41,772 nt of DNA from Candidatus Borkfalkia stercoripullorum (GTDB lineage: Bacteria; Bacillota; Clostridia; Christensenellales; Borkfalkiaceae), in NCBI GenBank assembly GCA_019119395.1, contig DWXC01000017.1, forward strand, positions 1 to 41,772, read 5' to 3'. A program made the position numbers and the translations under genes. The notes below the pieces were generated by a model, which did not search any database, was not told the origin of the DNA, and was given only the letters and a program-made list of their open reading frames with translations. Below are positions 24,042-31,391 of this stretch, in pieces (positions within the stretch are counted from its first letter, which is position 1; each line of letters opens with the position of its first letter).

Positions 24042-24070
24042 ATTGTAACACATCGGAACAAATTTTTCAA
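24042..24070 (-). promoter_or_regulatory. Promoter of the DtxR-type gene
   Basis: Minus strand TTGAAA (24065-24070), 17-bp spacer, TACAAT (24042-24047), 33 bp before the start at 24009. Confidence 0.8.
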
Positions 24071-24117
24071 GCGATATTTTTAAAACGGCAACCCGCATTT
24101 TTGCGCGGAATAAAATA

Positions 24118-24148
24118 CGTGCCCGCGCGGAAAATCCGCGCGGGCACG
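24118..24148 (-). terminator. Terminator after the 24164 membrane-protein gene
   Basis: A 14-bp perfect stem (24118-24131 with 24135-24148), loop AAA, followed on the minus strand by TATTTTATT. Confidence 0.85.
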
Positions 24149-24163
24149 ATGTTCCGGCCGCCG

Positions 24164-24868
24164 CTATGCGAGCGCGCCGATATACGTTTCCAACTTTCCC
24201 TCCGCGCTTTGCGTGGTCACTTGCAAATAGTACACAAGCGAATCCAAACGGAAAGACGCGTACAGGATGCAAGAGCCGTTTGCCTGTTCTTCCTGTAAAT
24301 ACTGTACGGAAAGCCCGTCTATCTCCATTGTTTCAGTCAAATCCTCGAAGTCGTCGAATTCTTTGAACCGCCCTTCAACAAATACTATACCTAATTCTAT
24401 AGTATCAAAACCATCTGCACCAATTACAAGCGACTGTTGCTGTAAAAAAGCCAAGACATTGGTTTCGATAATATAGCCTGCCTGGTATGTGCTGGAAACA
24501 GCACTTCCTTTATAATACTTACAAGCCAATTCGTTATCATTCAAAAATACAGAAATATCATCAATGTTTTCTGTTTTTATCTGTTCATAATTATAATATT
24601 TTAAATCGTTTCCTCCCCGCAATGTCAAAGGCAAAAAAATTGCCAAAAACAACGCGCACACCAAAAAGACGGATACGCACCATATCACGATGTTTCGCTT
24701 GCGCGACGAGGCGAGAACTTCCCCCTTTTCCTCTTTTTCATGCGTGGGCGCTTTGCCCCCGTACAGTTCGCGCGTTAGGTCTTCCGCCTTTTTCGTGTCC
24801 TCCGCGTTCAGCGGAAACTGTTCTTTGAAATTTTTAATCTCGTCGATGATATCCCGTTTATCGTCCAT
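24164..24868 (-). CDS. Unrecognised single-pass membrane protein
   Basis: A 234-residue protein I do not recognise. Residues 1-57 are charged and cytoplasmic (MDDKRDIIDEIKNFKEQF), one strong membrane helix spans about 59-84 (NIVIWCVSVFLVCALFLAIF), and the remaining 150 residues are outside, acidic, with alternating strand-like segments (YLQVTTQSAEGKLETYIGAL at the end). It starts 6 bp after the stop of the secreted protein gene and has no Shine-Dalgarno, so translation is probably coupled. Function unknown; likely works with the secreted protein. Confidence 0.75.
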   Translation of the reverse strand: MDDKRDIIDEIKNFKEQFPLNAEDTKKAEDLTRELYGGKAPTHEKEEKGEVLASSRKRNIVIWCVSVFLVCALFLAIFLPLTLRGGNDLKYYNYEQIKTENIDDISVFLNDNELACKYYKGSAVSSTYQAGYIIETNVLAFLQQQSLVIGADGFDTIELGIVFVEGRFKEFDDFEDLTETMEIDGLSVQYLQEEQANGSCILYASFRLDSLVYYLQVTTQSAEGKLETYIGALA

Positions 24869-24874
24869 TGCGTT

Positions 24875-25741
24875 TTAACTAATATTGACTATTAGCGCCT
24901 CCTGAATCGTCAGCGAATCGTCGCCCAATAAAACATAACCTTGATCCCCCGTACTGTACCCGCTGGATACCTGCAGATAAGTATCGGTGCGGAAAACTTC
25001 CCCGTCTTTATAATAATCCACCGTATAGTATCCGTACACCATCATCATGTGTGCGCGGGTATAGTCCGATTTACTGATAAAGGTATACCCCTCTCTGTTG
25101 TTGATCGCAAAAATATAATTATAAGTCGTGCAAAGCAGAACGCCCACCTTGTTGCTGTTGACCATGTTCTGCAAAGTAGTCAAGTTGACGTTCGTCGAAT
25201 TCTGATAAAAAGACCCGTAATTCAGGCTGTATCCGCGATCCTGCACATATTCTTTGAGTCCGTTCTTAAAATCATTGCCGGAAGTGCCGATGCCGTCCTC
25301 GTTCGTGTGCATCAATTCGTACAGGTCTTCGAACACCTGCACGACGGGCGCAAAATTCATGTCGGGGAAATACCAATAGTCGTCGCCGTTCATCATGCCC
25401 GGCTCAAAATTCGGGATGAGGTTGGGGTAATAACGGTCGTAATACCCGATGACGTTCGTCCCCGCCGCGGGCGCGCAGTAATTCAAATCTTCCATATCTC
25501 TTACCCCGTAAGAGGGCGCCTGGAAAACATAGTATTCGTTATGCTCCACATAACTGTCCCAATAAACGTATTCGTCCGCGTCAATAGGTGTCCCCTCTCC
25601 TTCATACGAACCGTCGGAACAATATTTGATATCCGACGCGGAAGCGGAAACGGGCAGGGACAACCCCGCCAGCGCTGCAAGCGCCGCCAACGCGCAAGCC
25701 AACACGATACTGACTGCCGAAAGCCTCTTTTTTGCCAACAT
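24875..25741 (-). CDS. Secreted papain-like (C39-like) protein
   Basis: A 288-residue exported protein with a signal peptide (about 1-36, ending ASAS). NYCAPAAGTNVIGYYDRY places Cys89 at the start of a helix as in papain-like C39 and related peptidases, and YTRAHMMMVYGYY provides the matching His231 followed by the family-typical hydrophobic strand. LQVSSGYSTGDQGYVLL fits the closing strands. A peptidase or an inactive homologue is possible; the Cys-His pair is present. GGAGGAG precedes the ATG. Together with the following membrane protein and the upstream sigma factor it may form an exported stress or defence unit. Confidence 0.7.
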   Translation of the reverse strand: MLAKKRLSAVSIVLACALAALAALAGLSLPVSASASDIKYCSDGSYEGEGTPIDADEYVYWDSYVEHNEYYVFQAPSYGVRDMEDLNYCAPAAGTNVIGYYDRYYPNLIPNFEPGMMNGDDYWYFPDMNFAPVVQVFEDLYELMHTNEDGIGTSGNDFKNGLKEYVQDRGYSLNYGSFYQNSTNVNLTTLQNMVNSNKVGVLLCTTYNYIFAINNREGYTFISKSDYTRAHMMMVYGYYTVDYYKDGEVFRTDTYLQVSSGYSTGDQGYVLLGDDSLTIQEALIVNIS

Positions 25742-25800
25742 AATAAACTCCTCCTTTGTTGTTTACTATATTAACAGAAAAAAAAGCCCCGCGTGCCACA

Positions 25801-26322
25801 TTACTTTTTATAATATTTTCTGATTTTTTCAAAAATCTTGTTCAGGTTGTAATTTACGTTGGTTTTGGAACGGTGAAAAATCTTCCCTAATTCAGAAAGA
25901 GAACAACCGTACCAATACCTGTAAATAAGGAAACGGCGTTCTCTTTCCGTCAGATAATCAAAAACTTCATTGATAATGATAGCAGATTCATTGGGTTCGA
26001 TCATGAAACCGAAAGATTCTTCCAAACAAACTTCGCGCTTGCGTTTGCGCTCGCTCAATTTGTTCTTTGCCAGGTTTGAAACGATCCTGTTTATCCACGC
26101 GCTTGCATTATCGTTGGTTCTGAATTGCGACGCCTTCCTTACGATCGTGATCAGCGCTTCCTGCACTACGTCATCCATGTCGGCGTAATTTTTAACGTAT
26201 GTATAGGCGGTCGCTTTCATCGCTTTGCCGACGAGCTCATATATTTTCGCTATCGCCGAAGGATCGCCCCGCGCGATCGATTCGATCAGCTCACCCAATT
26301 TGTAATTTTGACTCTGCTCCAT
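25801..26322 (-). CDS. Small sigma-70-family RNA polymerase sigma factor
   Basis: A 173-residue protein with region 2 (ARGDPSAIAKIYELVGKAMK then YADMDDVVQEALITIVRKAS) and region 4 (LTERERRFLIYRYWYGCSLS followed by ELGKIFHRSKTNVNYNLNKI), joined by a short linker: the ECF-like or SigI-like two-domain layout. It lies 16 bp after the stop of an XRE gene, and no strong Shine-Dalgarno is visible before ATG 26322 (an in-frame TTG at 26352 overlaps the XRE gene). It may direct transcription of the two genes downstream. Confidence 0.85.
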   Translation of the reverse strand: MEQSQNYKLGELIESIARGDPSAIAKIYELVGKAMKATAYTYVKNYADMDDVVQEALITIVRKASQFRTNDNASAWINRIVSNLAKNKLSERKRKREVCLEESFGFMIEPNESAIIINEVFDYLTERERRFLIYRYWYGCSLSELGKIFHRSKTNVNYNLNKIFEKIRKYYKK

Positions 26323-26338
26323 AATCGGCTTTTGTACT

Positions 26339-26650
26339 CTATTCCGATGCAAGTATCCTGACGATCTGAATGACGTCGGATTTCTGCTTTGCGTTCAGTT
26401 TGCCGTACAGATCAAGAAGTTCGATCTGATCGTCCGACAGGTTTCCCGTATCCGTTTCCGCGAACAACTGCGTTTTCGTTATGCCGAAAACATTGCATAT
26501 CTCGTCCAACAGGCGAAGCGACGGCATGAAATCCTTTTCGTTATACCAGTTTTTGACCGCGGTGTAACTCACGCCGATACGCTTTGCAAATTCCGAACGC
26601 GACCACCCTTTCTCCCTGCGGAGCAGATCGATCTTGATCCTTACATCCAT
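26339..26650 (-). CDS. XRE-family helix-turn-helix regulator
   Basis: A 103-residue protein: MDVRIKIDLLRREKGWSRSE, FAKRIGVSYTAVKNWYNEKD (classic XRE recognition helix), then LRLLDEICNVFGITKTQLFA. The C-terminal third (LSDDQIELLDLYGKLNAKQK) is a helical pairing segment common in these regulators. GGAGCATAAGGTATCAT precedes the ATG. It probably controls itself and the sigma factor through the inverted repeat at 26722-26752. Confidence 0.88.
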   Translation of the reverse strand: MDVRIKIDLLRREKGWSRSEFAKRIGVSYTAVKNWYNEKDFMPSLRLLDEICNVFGITKTQLFAETDTGNLSDDQIELLDLYGKLNAKQKSDVIQIVRILASE

Positions 26651-26690
26651 ATGATACCTTATGCTCCTGAAAACGGAAACTTACATTACT

Positions 26691-26752
26691 ATTGTATAGC
26701 AATCAGCCGAATAACGGAAGTACTATGATTGCCATATTTTGGCAATCATAGT
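26691..26752 (-). promoter_or_regulatory. XRE-sigma promoter with 13-bp-arm operator
   Basis: Minus strand TACAAT (26691-26696) with a weak -35 TTCCGT at 26714-26719. Immediately upstream, ACTATGATTGCCA (26722-26734) pairs perfectly with 26740-26752 around TATTT. A perfect repeat bordering the -35 is a good candidate operator for the XRE protein. No T-run follows it on the minus strand. Confidence 0.55.
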
Positions 26753-26886
26753 TCGGATTTATGAAACCGTTTGGAAAAAAACTCCCGTTTACACAAAAAG
26801 CGTTTAAATTTTAATTGTGGAAAAACCGCGCAAAGCCGCTAAATAAAACGGGATTACGGCCAAACAAGCCGAGAGCGCCGCACCAA

Positions 26887-27145
26887 AACAGCGATGTTTG
26901 CCAGAGGCGCAATCGCGGCACGTTATTTCGGCAATGCGGCAGCAGCCAAAACAAAGCCCCCGAATTTTTTATTCGGGGGCTTGCATGGAGCTACTGGCCG
27001 GACTTGTAAGGAGCGCAGCGACGGAACAGCGATTGTTCGCCAACGGCGCAATCGCGTCACGTTATTTCGGCAATGCGGGCAGTAGCCAAAGCAAAGCCCC
27101 CGAATTTCCATTCGGGGGCTTGCATGGAGCTACTGGCCGGACTTG
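26887..27145. repeat. Two direct copies including tRNA-Thr 3' end and terminator
   Basis: Copies at about 26887-27006 and 27025-27145, period about 139 bp, nearly identical. Each holds CGTTATTTCGGCAATGCGG, a GC hairpin (26954-26982 and 27094-27121; stem AAGCCCCCGAA) and the last 21 bases of tRNA-Thr. Only the second copy is joined to the complete tRNA, so the first is a duplicated tail. The hairpins are probably the tRNA terminator and its copy. Confidence 0.8.
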
Positions 27146-27200
27146 AACCGGCGACCTGCTGATTACGAATCAGCTGCTCTACCGACTGAGCCACAGTAGC
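27125..27200 (-). tRNA. tRNA-Thr (anticodon CGU)
   Basis: Minus strand 76 nt: acceptor GCTACTG with CAGTAGC, D-arm with GGCTCAGTCGGTAGAGC, anticodon arm GCTGA-TTCGTAA-TCAGC (anticodon CGT, reads ACG, Thr), T-arm GCCGGTTCAAGTCCGGC, discriminator T and an encoded CCA. All cloverleaf stems pair. Confidence 0.95.
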
Positions 27201-27221
27201 GTTTTTACTTTTCTGTTATCC

Positions 27222-27338
27222 AACTCATCTCTCGCAACGAATCAGCTGGAGCGACTGAGCCACAGTAGCATACTATCTTTTATTGTACCAAACTCATCTC
27301 TCGCAACGAATCAGCCGGAGCGACTGAGCCACAGTAGC
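27222..27338 (-). repeat. Two tandem remnants of the tRNA-Thr 5' half
   Basis: 48-bp copies at 27222-27269 and 27291-27338 (period 69) differ at one base. On the minus strand each begins GCTACTGTGGCTCAGTCG, as the real tRNA, then loses part of the D-loop and continues GCTGATTCGTTGCGAGAGAT, so neither can fold as a tRNA. They precede the intact gene in its direction of transcription. Confidence 0.8.
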
Positions 27339-27352
27339 ATTTTCGGCGATAA

Positions 27353-27382
27353 AATATACTGCCGCTTTCCGCTAACCGTAAA
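27353..27382 (-). promoter_or_regulatory. Possible promoter for the tRNA-Thr region
   Basis: Minus strand TTTACG (27377-27382), 18-bp spacer, TATATT (27353-27358), just upstream of the first tRNA remnant. Confidence 0.45.
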
Positions 27383-27416
27383 CAGCTTATATATTATAGC
27401 ACATTTTCAAAAAAAA

Positions 27417-28328
27417 TCAAATGTTTTTCGTACCTTTTGGCACGATCATATTGATTTTTTTCGGAAGAACGCAAATTTTAACGCTTCCGCTGACGCCCTT
27501 TTCGCCGTCGAAATTCCAAACGACGCTTTCGTCCGCTTCGATCTCGAATTCCGCACCCGTAAAACGGGTGATCTGCTTTTCCGGCACGCGGTAACCGAAG
27601 ATAAAGAGGTGCGCCAATGCGAGCAACGCCCGTATTTTTTTGAAAACGTTCGGGTCTTTCTGCTGGCGGATGACGGCAAGTTCGAGTTTGCCGTCCGCAA
27701 TGCTTCCCTTTTTATTGAGATGCGTACCCGCCACATACCTTCCGTTCATAACGATGACGAACACGCTTTCCGTCTCTTCGCATTTCTCCCCGCATTTTAT
27801 TTTGACTTTGAATACCTGGAATTTCAGGTTCTTTTTGATCCCTTCGATCCCGTAAGCGAGCCTGCCGACCCGTTTTTTTTCCGTCTGCGGCGTGGTATAC
27901 GACGCGCTCGTAAACGCACCCGCCGCAACGACGTACATCGCGTGGCGGTCGTTGATCTTCATGCAGTCGACGAGTACGTTGTCACCCGTAAGAACGGTTT
28001 TTACCGCGCCGCGAATGCTTTTGGGGATGCCGAGCGTATGCGCGATGTCGTTGACCGTGCCGCTCGGGATGTAGCCGAGTTCGGGCGGGAACTCCGCGCT
28101 TCCGATACCCTGCACGACCTCGTTGAACGAGCCGTCGCCGCCCGAAAAAATGATCGCGTCGTACTTATCCGCGGCTTCTCTTGCGGCACGCTCCATGTCG
28201 CCCGTTTTTTGGGTGGCGTATACGTCCACGGTATCGTACTTTTCCCCCAGCTTACGGACGATATAATCCAATTTTTTCGCAATTTTTCCCCGCCCGCTGA
28301 CGGGATTGTAGACAAAAAAGCAACGCAT
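27417..28328 (-). CDS. Diacylglycerol/lipid kinase family protein (YegS/DgkB-like)
   Basis: A 303-residue cytoplasmic or membrane-associated kinase. Hallmarks are RCFFVYNPVSGRGK at the start, FSGGDGSFNEVVQGI (nucleotide-binding GGDG motif, about residues 61-75), IPSGTVNDIAHTLGIPK (about 87-103) and the C-terminal segment with SIADGKLELAVI. It probably phosphorylates diacylglycerol or a related lipid in phospholipid turnover. Single gene with its own promoter. Confidence 0.9.
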   Translation of the reverse strand: MRCFFVYNPVSGRGKIAKKLDYIVRKLGEKYDTVDVYATQKTGDMERAAREAADKYDAIIFSGGDGSFNEVVQGIGSAEFPPELGYIPSGTVNDIAHTLGIPKSIRGAVKTVLTGDNVLVDCMKINDRHAMYVVAAGAFTSASYTTPQTEKKRVGRLAYGIEGIKKNLKFQVFKVKIKCGEKCEETESVFVIVMNGRYVAGTHLNKKGSIADGKLELAVIRQQKDPNVFKKIRALLALAHLFIFGYRVPEKQITRFTGAEFEIEADESVVWNFDGEKGVSGSVKICVLPKKINMIVPKGTKNI

Positions 28329-28372
28329 TCCTTTGACCGCCGAATGTGGTTATCCTGTCGTGTGTTGTGCAT

Positions 28373-28401
28373 ATTATAAACGATAATCGGATATTTTGCA
28401 A
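28373..28401 (-). promoter_or_regulatory. Sigma-A promoter of the lipid kinase gene
   Basis: Minus strand TTGCAA (28396-28401), 17-bp spacer, TATAAT (28373-28378), directly after the upstream gene's stop codon. Confidence 0.82.
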
Positions 28402-29127
28402 CTACTTGCCGAAAATTTCGAAAGATAATATATAAAAAACGCACAGCCACGCCTGCAACCCCCGCGCCTCGCCCGCGGAAAGCCCGCCCGAAAGCGCATC
28501 ATCCGTTTGCGCGGCAAAGTTTTCCCCGAACGAAAAAAAGCCGCGATACTTTTCCTTTTTGACGATTTTGAACGCGTCCGCGCGCGAAAACGCGGAAGAA
28601 ACAAGTTCCGCGTTTTCCTTTACGGCTGCCGCCGCGCCCGCCTGAGAGATCTCCCCTTTTTCCAGACCGTTGGCAACCGAATACAGCGCCCTCGAACATT
28701 CCAGCGCGGCGGAAACGATCGCGCAGACGGCGTTTTTCGCCTCCTTTTCGGCCGCGCCCCCGAAGCAAAGCGCACCGCCGCCACGCTCCAGCACGGAAAC
28801 GCTCTCACCCGCATCCCGCAGGCGCGCCGCGACCGATTCGGCTTCCGCCCTGACGTAATAACAGGCGTAAAGCGGATATCTTTCCCCTCCGCTTTCGTAC
28901 ACGACGCCCGCGCCGCCCTTCGATGAAACCTCTTCCGCATCGGAAGTTTCCGCCGCAAGCAGGTACACGCAGTCGGGGAAACCCGCCTTTTCGGAGGAAA
29001 AAGCGGTTACACAAACGATTGCGACCGCCGAAAGCGCAAAAACGGAGAACAAAACGATCGCTTTTGCAAAAAACGCTTTCCTTTTCGCACGCTTTCTATT
29101 ATAATATTCGTAAGGATAATCGTACAT
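28402..29127 (-). CDS. Unrecognised membrane protein with SPOR-like segment
   Basis: A 241-residue protein: a basic N-terminus rich in Tyr and Arg (MYDYPYEYYNRKRAKRKAFF), one membrane helix at about 21-43, then an external part. Residues about 80-115 (YYVRAEAESVAARLRDAGES) look like the SPOR peptidoglycan-binding fold (YxV...A..LR..G...V), preceded by a strand YLLAAETS. The rest is Ala-rich and helical. A cell-wall or sporulation role is possible but inferred. The ribosome binding site is weak (TAGGAT). It is divergent from the DUF6062 gene. Confidence 0.65.
   Translation of the reverse strand: MYDYPYEYYNRKRAKRKAFFAKAIVLFSVFALSAVAIVCVTAFSSEKAGFPDCVYLLAAETSDAEEVSSKGGAGVVYESGGERYPLYACYYVRAEAESVAARLRDAGESVSVLERGGGALCFGGAAEKEAKNAVCAIVSAALECSRALYSVANGLEKGEISQAGAAAAVKENAELVSSAFSRADAFKIVKKEKYRGFFSFGENFAAQTDDALSGGLSAGEARGLQAWLCVFYILSFEIFGK
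29077..29105 (+). promoter_or_regulatory. Possible promoter of the DUF6062 gene
   Basis: TTTCCT (29077-29082), 17-bp spacer, TATAAT (29100-29105), inside the first codons of the divergent gene and 54 bp before the ATG at 29160. The -35 is weak. Confidence 0.5.
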
Positions 29128-29159
29128 ATCCTATTTACTATGCAAAAGGCGGAAAAAAT

Positions 29160-29837
29160 ATGAATTACCATATCGGCAACATGCTCATCTATCAGGAATT
29201 CAACGGCACGAACGAGTGCCCGATGTGCAAAATACGGAACATTCTCGAAAAGCGGCTCGTTGACCAATACCTGAACGAATCCGTCATGGAAGACTTTCAA
29301 CGCCGCATGGTAAACGAACTGGGTTTTTGCGCCCACCATACCGAAATGCTGTACAGCCGCCCCAACAAACTCTCCCTTGCGCTCCAGCACACGACGCGGC
29401 TCACTGCTCTCAAAAGCAAGATCGAAGTGACGGCAGACGTCAAAACCGCCGATAAAATGGCAGAGATATTCATGCATTCGGGCGATACGTGCGTCATCTG
29501 CGAAGGCGTGGAAGTGAACATGATCCGTTATTATAAGACGGTCGCGGAGATGTTTTACGCGGAGAGCAAATTCAAGGACATCCTGCTCTCCACGAACGGG
29601 TTCTGCCTCGAACATTTCGGCGCGCTGCTCAAATACGCGAGGTACGCGCGCGGCAAAAAGAAAGATTACATTTACACGCTGACCAAGTTGGAGCGCGACG
29701 TTTTGAACAAACTTCTCGAAGACTTGCAATGGTTCGCCGCAAAACACGACTACCGCAACGCCGACAAGCCCTGGAACGGCGCGGACAAGGCGCCGGAACG
29801 TTCCATTTATAAATTACACGGAATAGAGGCAAAATAA
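29160..29837 (+). CDS. DUF6062 family protein with two CxxC..CxxH metal motifs
   Basis: A 225-residue cytoplasmic protein. Two similar motifs are evident: C20-PM-C23 with C57-AH-H60 (GFCAHH), and C111-VI-C114 with C149-LE-H152 (GFCLEH). Each would form one zinc (or iron) site, so the protein looks like an internal duplication of about 90 residues. Between them are amphipathic helices. I recognise the pattern of DUF6062 but know no function. GCAAAAGGCGGAAAAAAT precedes the ATG. Single gene ending in a strong terminator. Confidence 0.8.
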   Translation: MNYHIGNMLIYQEFNGTNECPMCKIRNILEKRLVDQYLNESVMEDFQRRMVNELGFCAHHTEMLYSRPNKLSLALQHTTRLTALKSKIEVTADVKTADKMAEIFMHSGDTCVICEGVEVNMIRYYKTVAEMFYAESKFKDILLSTNGFCLEHFGALLKYARYARGKKKDYIYTLTKLERDVLNKLLEDLQWFAAKHDYRNADKPWNGADKAPERSIYKLHGIEAK

Positions 29838-29904
29838 AATTTTACGGGCGCGCATCCCGCCGTACGTTTTTGACGCGAAAAGCGGTCATCCGCAAGAACA
29901 ACAA

Positions 29905-29931
29905 AAGGCAACGGAGCAAACCCGTTGCCTT
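29905..29931 (+). repeat. Hairpin after the DUF6062 gene
   Basis: A 10-bp stem AAGGCAACGG with CCGTTGCCTT around AGCAAAC, without T-run, 30 bp before the terminator at 29959-29992. Confidence 0.5.
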
Positions 29932-29958
29932 GACCGATACACACCCCATTTAAAATCG

Positions 29959-29992
29959 CAACAGGGCGGGAGCATCCCCGCCCTGTTGTTTT
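29959..29992. terminator. Bidirectional terminator between convergent genes
   Basis: A 12-bp perfect stem (29959-29970 with 29977-29988), loop AGCATC, TTTT on the plus strand, GATTTTAAA on the minus strand. It serves the DUF6062 gene and the carboxymuconolactone-decarboxylase-like gene. Confidence 0.88.
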
Positions 29993-30052
29993 CATATTTT
30001 TCAAACGAACACGGCGATCCCGCGCGAAATCTTTTTCTTTTCGCCGACATTT

Positions 30053-30808
30053 TTATCCGGTCAATCCTTCTTTGGCGCAATCAAGCGCACGGAGCAGACG
30101 GGGAATGCCCATATACGGCATTGCCTGGACGAGCGCACAGACGATCTCTTCCTTCGTATTGCCCGTTTTGAGTGCGCCCGCAACGTGGGAACGCAGTAGA
30201 ATTTCCGCATCGCCGAGTGCCGCAAGGGCGACCGTTGCCAGCAGCTCTCTTTCCTTTGCGTTCAGCGCCTTACGGGTAAAAAAATCCCCGACGCCGAACG
30301 CCGTAAGGAAACCGGGAACGGCGTCCGCAAATTCTGCGGGAAGCCACGCGCAACGCTCTTTGATTTCCGCACCATAGACCGGAACCTGCAGGGCGAGCCC
30401 CTTTTCATAACGGTCGGATTCGGTAACCGTTCCGCAATCTTCGAGAGGCAGAGCAATGCCGTTTGCCGCAAACACCTCATTGATAGCCGCAATTGCGTTG
30501 AGCGTTTTCGGAAACCCGATAAATGGTGCGCACTGATATACGGTTTCGCGGATCTGCGCCGGCGAAACGCCGATATGCAGGCAGGCGCCCGTATGCGCTT
30601 TGAACTGCGGCAGCGTCTGATTGACCGTAAGCACGGTAACGGTGATCAGTTCACGCATGCGGTTATCGAGAGAACCCGTATAACACACCTCTCCGAAAAT
30701 AAACCGCTGCAAAACGCGCATGAATTCGGGGTCGTTCCCCTCGTTTCCCGTGGGTTTGCCGCCGAACAATTCGCCGAATTTTTCTTCGCAGTTTTTTACT
30801 CTGTCCAT
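30053..30808 (-). CDS. Double carboxymuconolactone-decarboxylase-fold protein
   Basis: A 251-residue cytoplasmic protein with two CMD/AhpD-like domains. The first (about 30-115) has RELITVTVLTVNQTLPQFKA followed by HTGACLHIGVSPAQIRETVY. The second (about 165-245) has RELLATVALAALGDAEILLR followed by SHVAGALKTGNTKEEIVCAL. A Cys and two His lie near the usual active site of domain one; domain two has only the His. Proteins of this kind act in peroxide defence or aromatic/lactone metabolism, and the substrate cannot be told here. GGGAGGTCATAAAA precedes the ATG. Confidence 0.88.
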   Translation of the reverse strand: MDRVKNCEEKFGELFGGKPTGNEGNDPEFMRVLQRFIFGEVCYTGSLDNRMRELITVTVLTVNQTLPQFKAHTGACLHIGVSPAQIRETVYQCAPFIGFPKTLNAIAAINEVFAANGIALPLEDCGTVTESDRYEKGLALQVPVYGAEIKERCAWLPAEFADAVPGFLTAFGVGDFFTRKALNAKERELLATVALAALGDAEILLRSHVAGALKTGNTKEEIVCALVQAMPYMGIPRLLRALDCAKEGLTG

Positions 30809-30810
30809 TT

Positions 30811-31040
30811 TTATGACCTCCCTTCAAAAGAATTTTTTATCGTGTTCAAATGCCCGACGCATATATCGCGCACCTCTTTCCCGCCGGCGGCCTGCCGCAT
30901 CCTTTGTTCCAAACCGCGCGCCGCGCTTGCCGCACCCCTCGCGGCGAAGCATCTGCCAAACAGGGCCGACGAGACGTTCCCGCCCCGGGCTTATTTCTAA
31001 AACAACGGTCTTCTTTCGCCCGTTTTCATTTTCCGCCTAT
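30811..31040 (-). other. Leader of the CMD-protein transcript
   Basis: The predicted promoter at 31041-31069 would give a leader of about 225 nt. In it, a short frame ending in TAA 30811-30813 (just before the CMD ATG) reads KEVRDICVGHLNTIKNSFEG near its end. It looks protein-like but has no convincing start (ATG 30898-30900 follows AAAGG with no spacing). It may be a remnant of a longer upstream gene. No other feature seen here. Confidence 0.3.
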
Positions 31041-31069
31041 ATTATAGCGCAACGACCCTTGGATGTAAA
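31041..31069 (-). promoter_or_regulatory. Promoter upstream of the CMD-protein gene
   Basis: Minus strand TTTACA (31064-31069), 17-bp spacer, TATAAT (31041-31046), 233 bp before the gene start. Confidence 0.7.
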
Positions 31070-31391
31070 ATACTTATTTTTTATCGCTTGATATGCTTTT
31101 TTGCTATCCGTCGCCGCACGGCAGTTTCGAAGAATGCCTCTTACGCCGCAGGCAGAAATTCGTCACCTTTTGAAAAGAACGGCCCGCCGCGGCCGGAATT
31201 TTCCGACAAAAGCGGCAGGCCTTATCACGTCACACGCCCGCAATGCGCCGATAAACGATAAAAATAAAACACCCGCCGATATCCGAACCGAACGGTTCAA
31301 ATCCGACAGGCGCTTTACCCGTATTCCGCCGAAACATACTTTCCGGCTCATCTGCGGCGGATCGCGTCAGAATTATGTGTGCTCTCTCCCT
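31070..31391. other. Intergenic stretch without recognised gene
   Basis: Between the CMD promoter and the end of the DUF1667 gene. Short open frames exist on both strands but none has a ribosome binding site or family-like sequence. No clear terminator is visible for the oxidoreductase operon that ends at 31392. Confidence 0.5.

Noticed and set aside
25768-25800. Sigma-54 promoter before the secreted protein gene (TGGCACG)
   Set aside because: The GC element at -12 is missing, so the match is only to half of the consensus.
26887-27145. CRISPR array
   Set aside because: Only two copies with a 139-bp period and tRNA content; no short repeat-spacer pattern and no cas genes.
27125-27200. tRNA-Thr as attachment site of the element at 35400-41772
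   Set aside because: The element begins more than 8 kb away, uses serine recombinases, and no tRNA sequence is seen at its edge.
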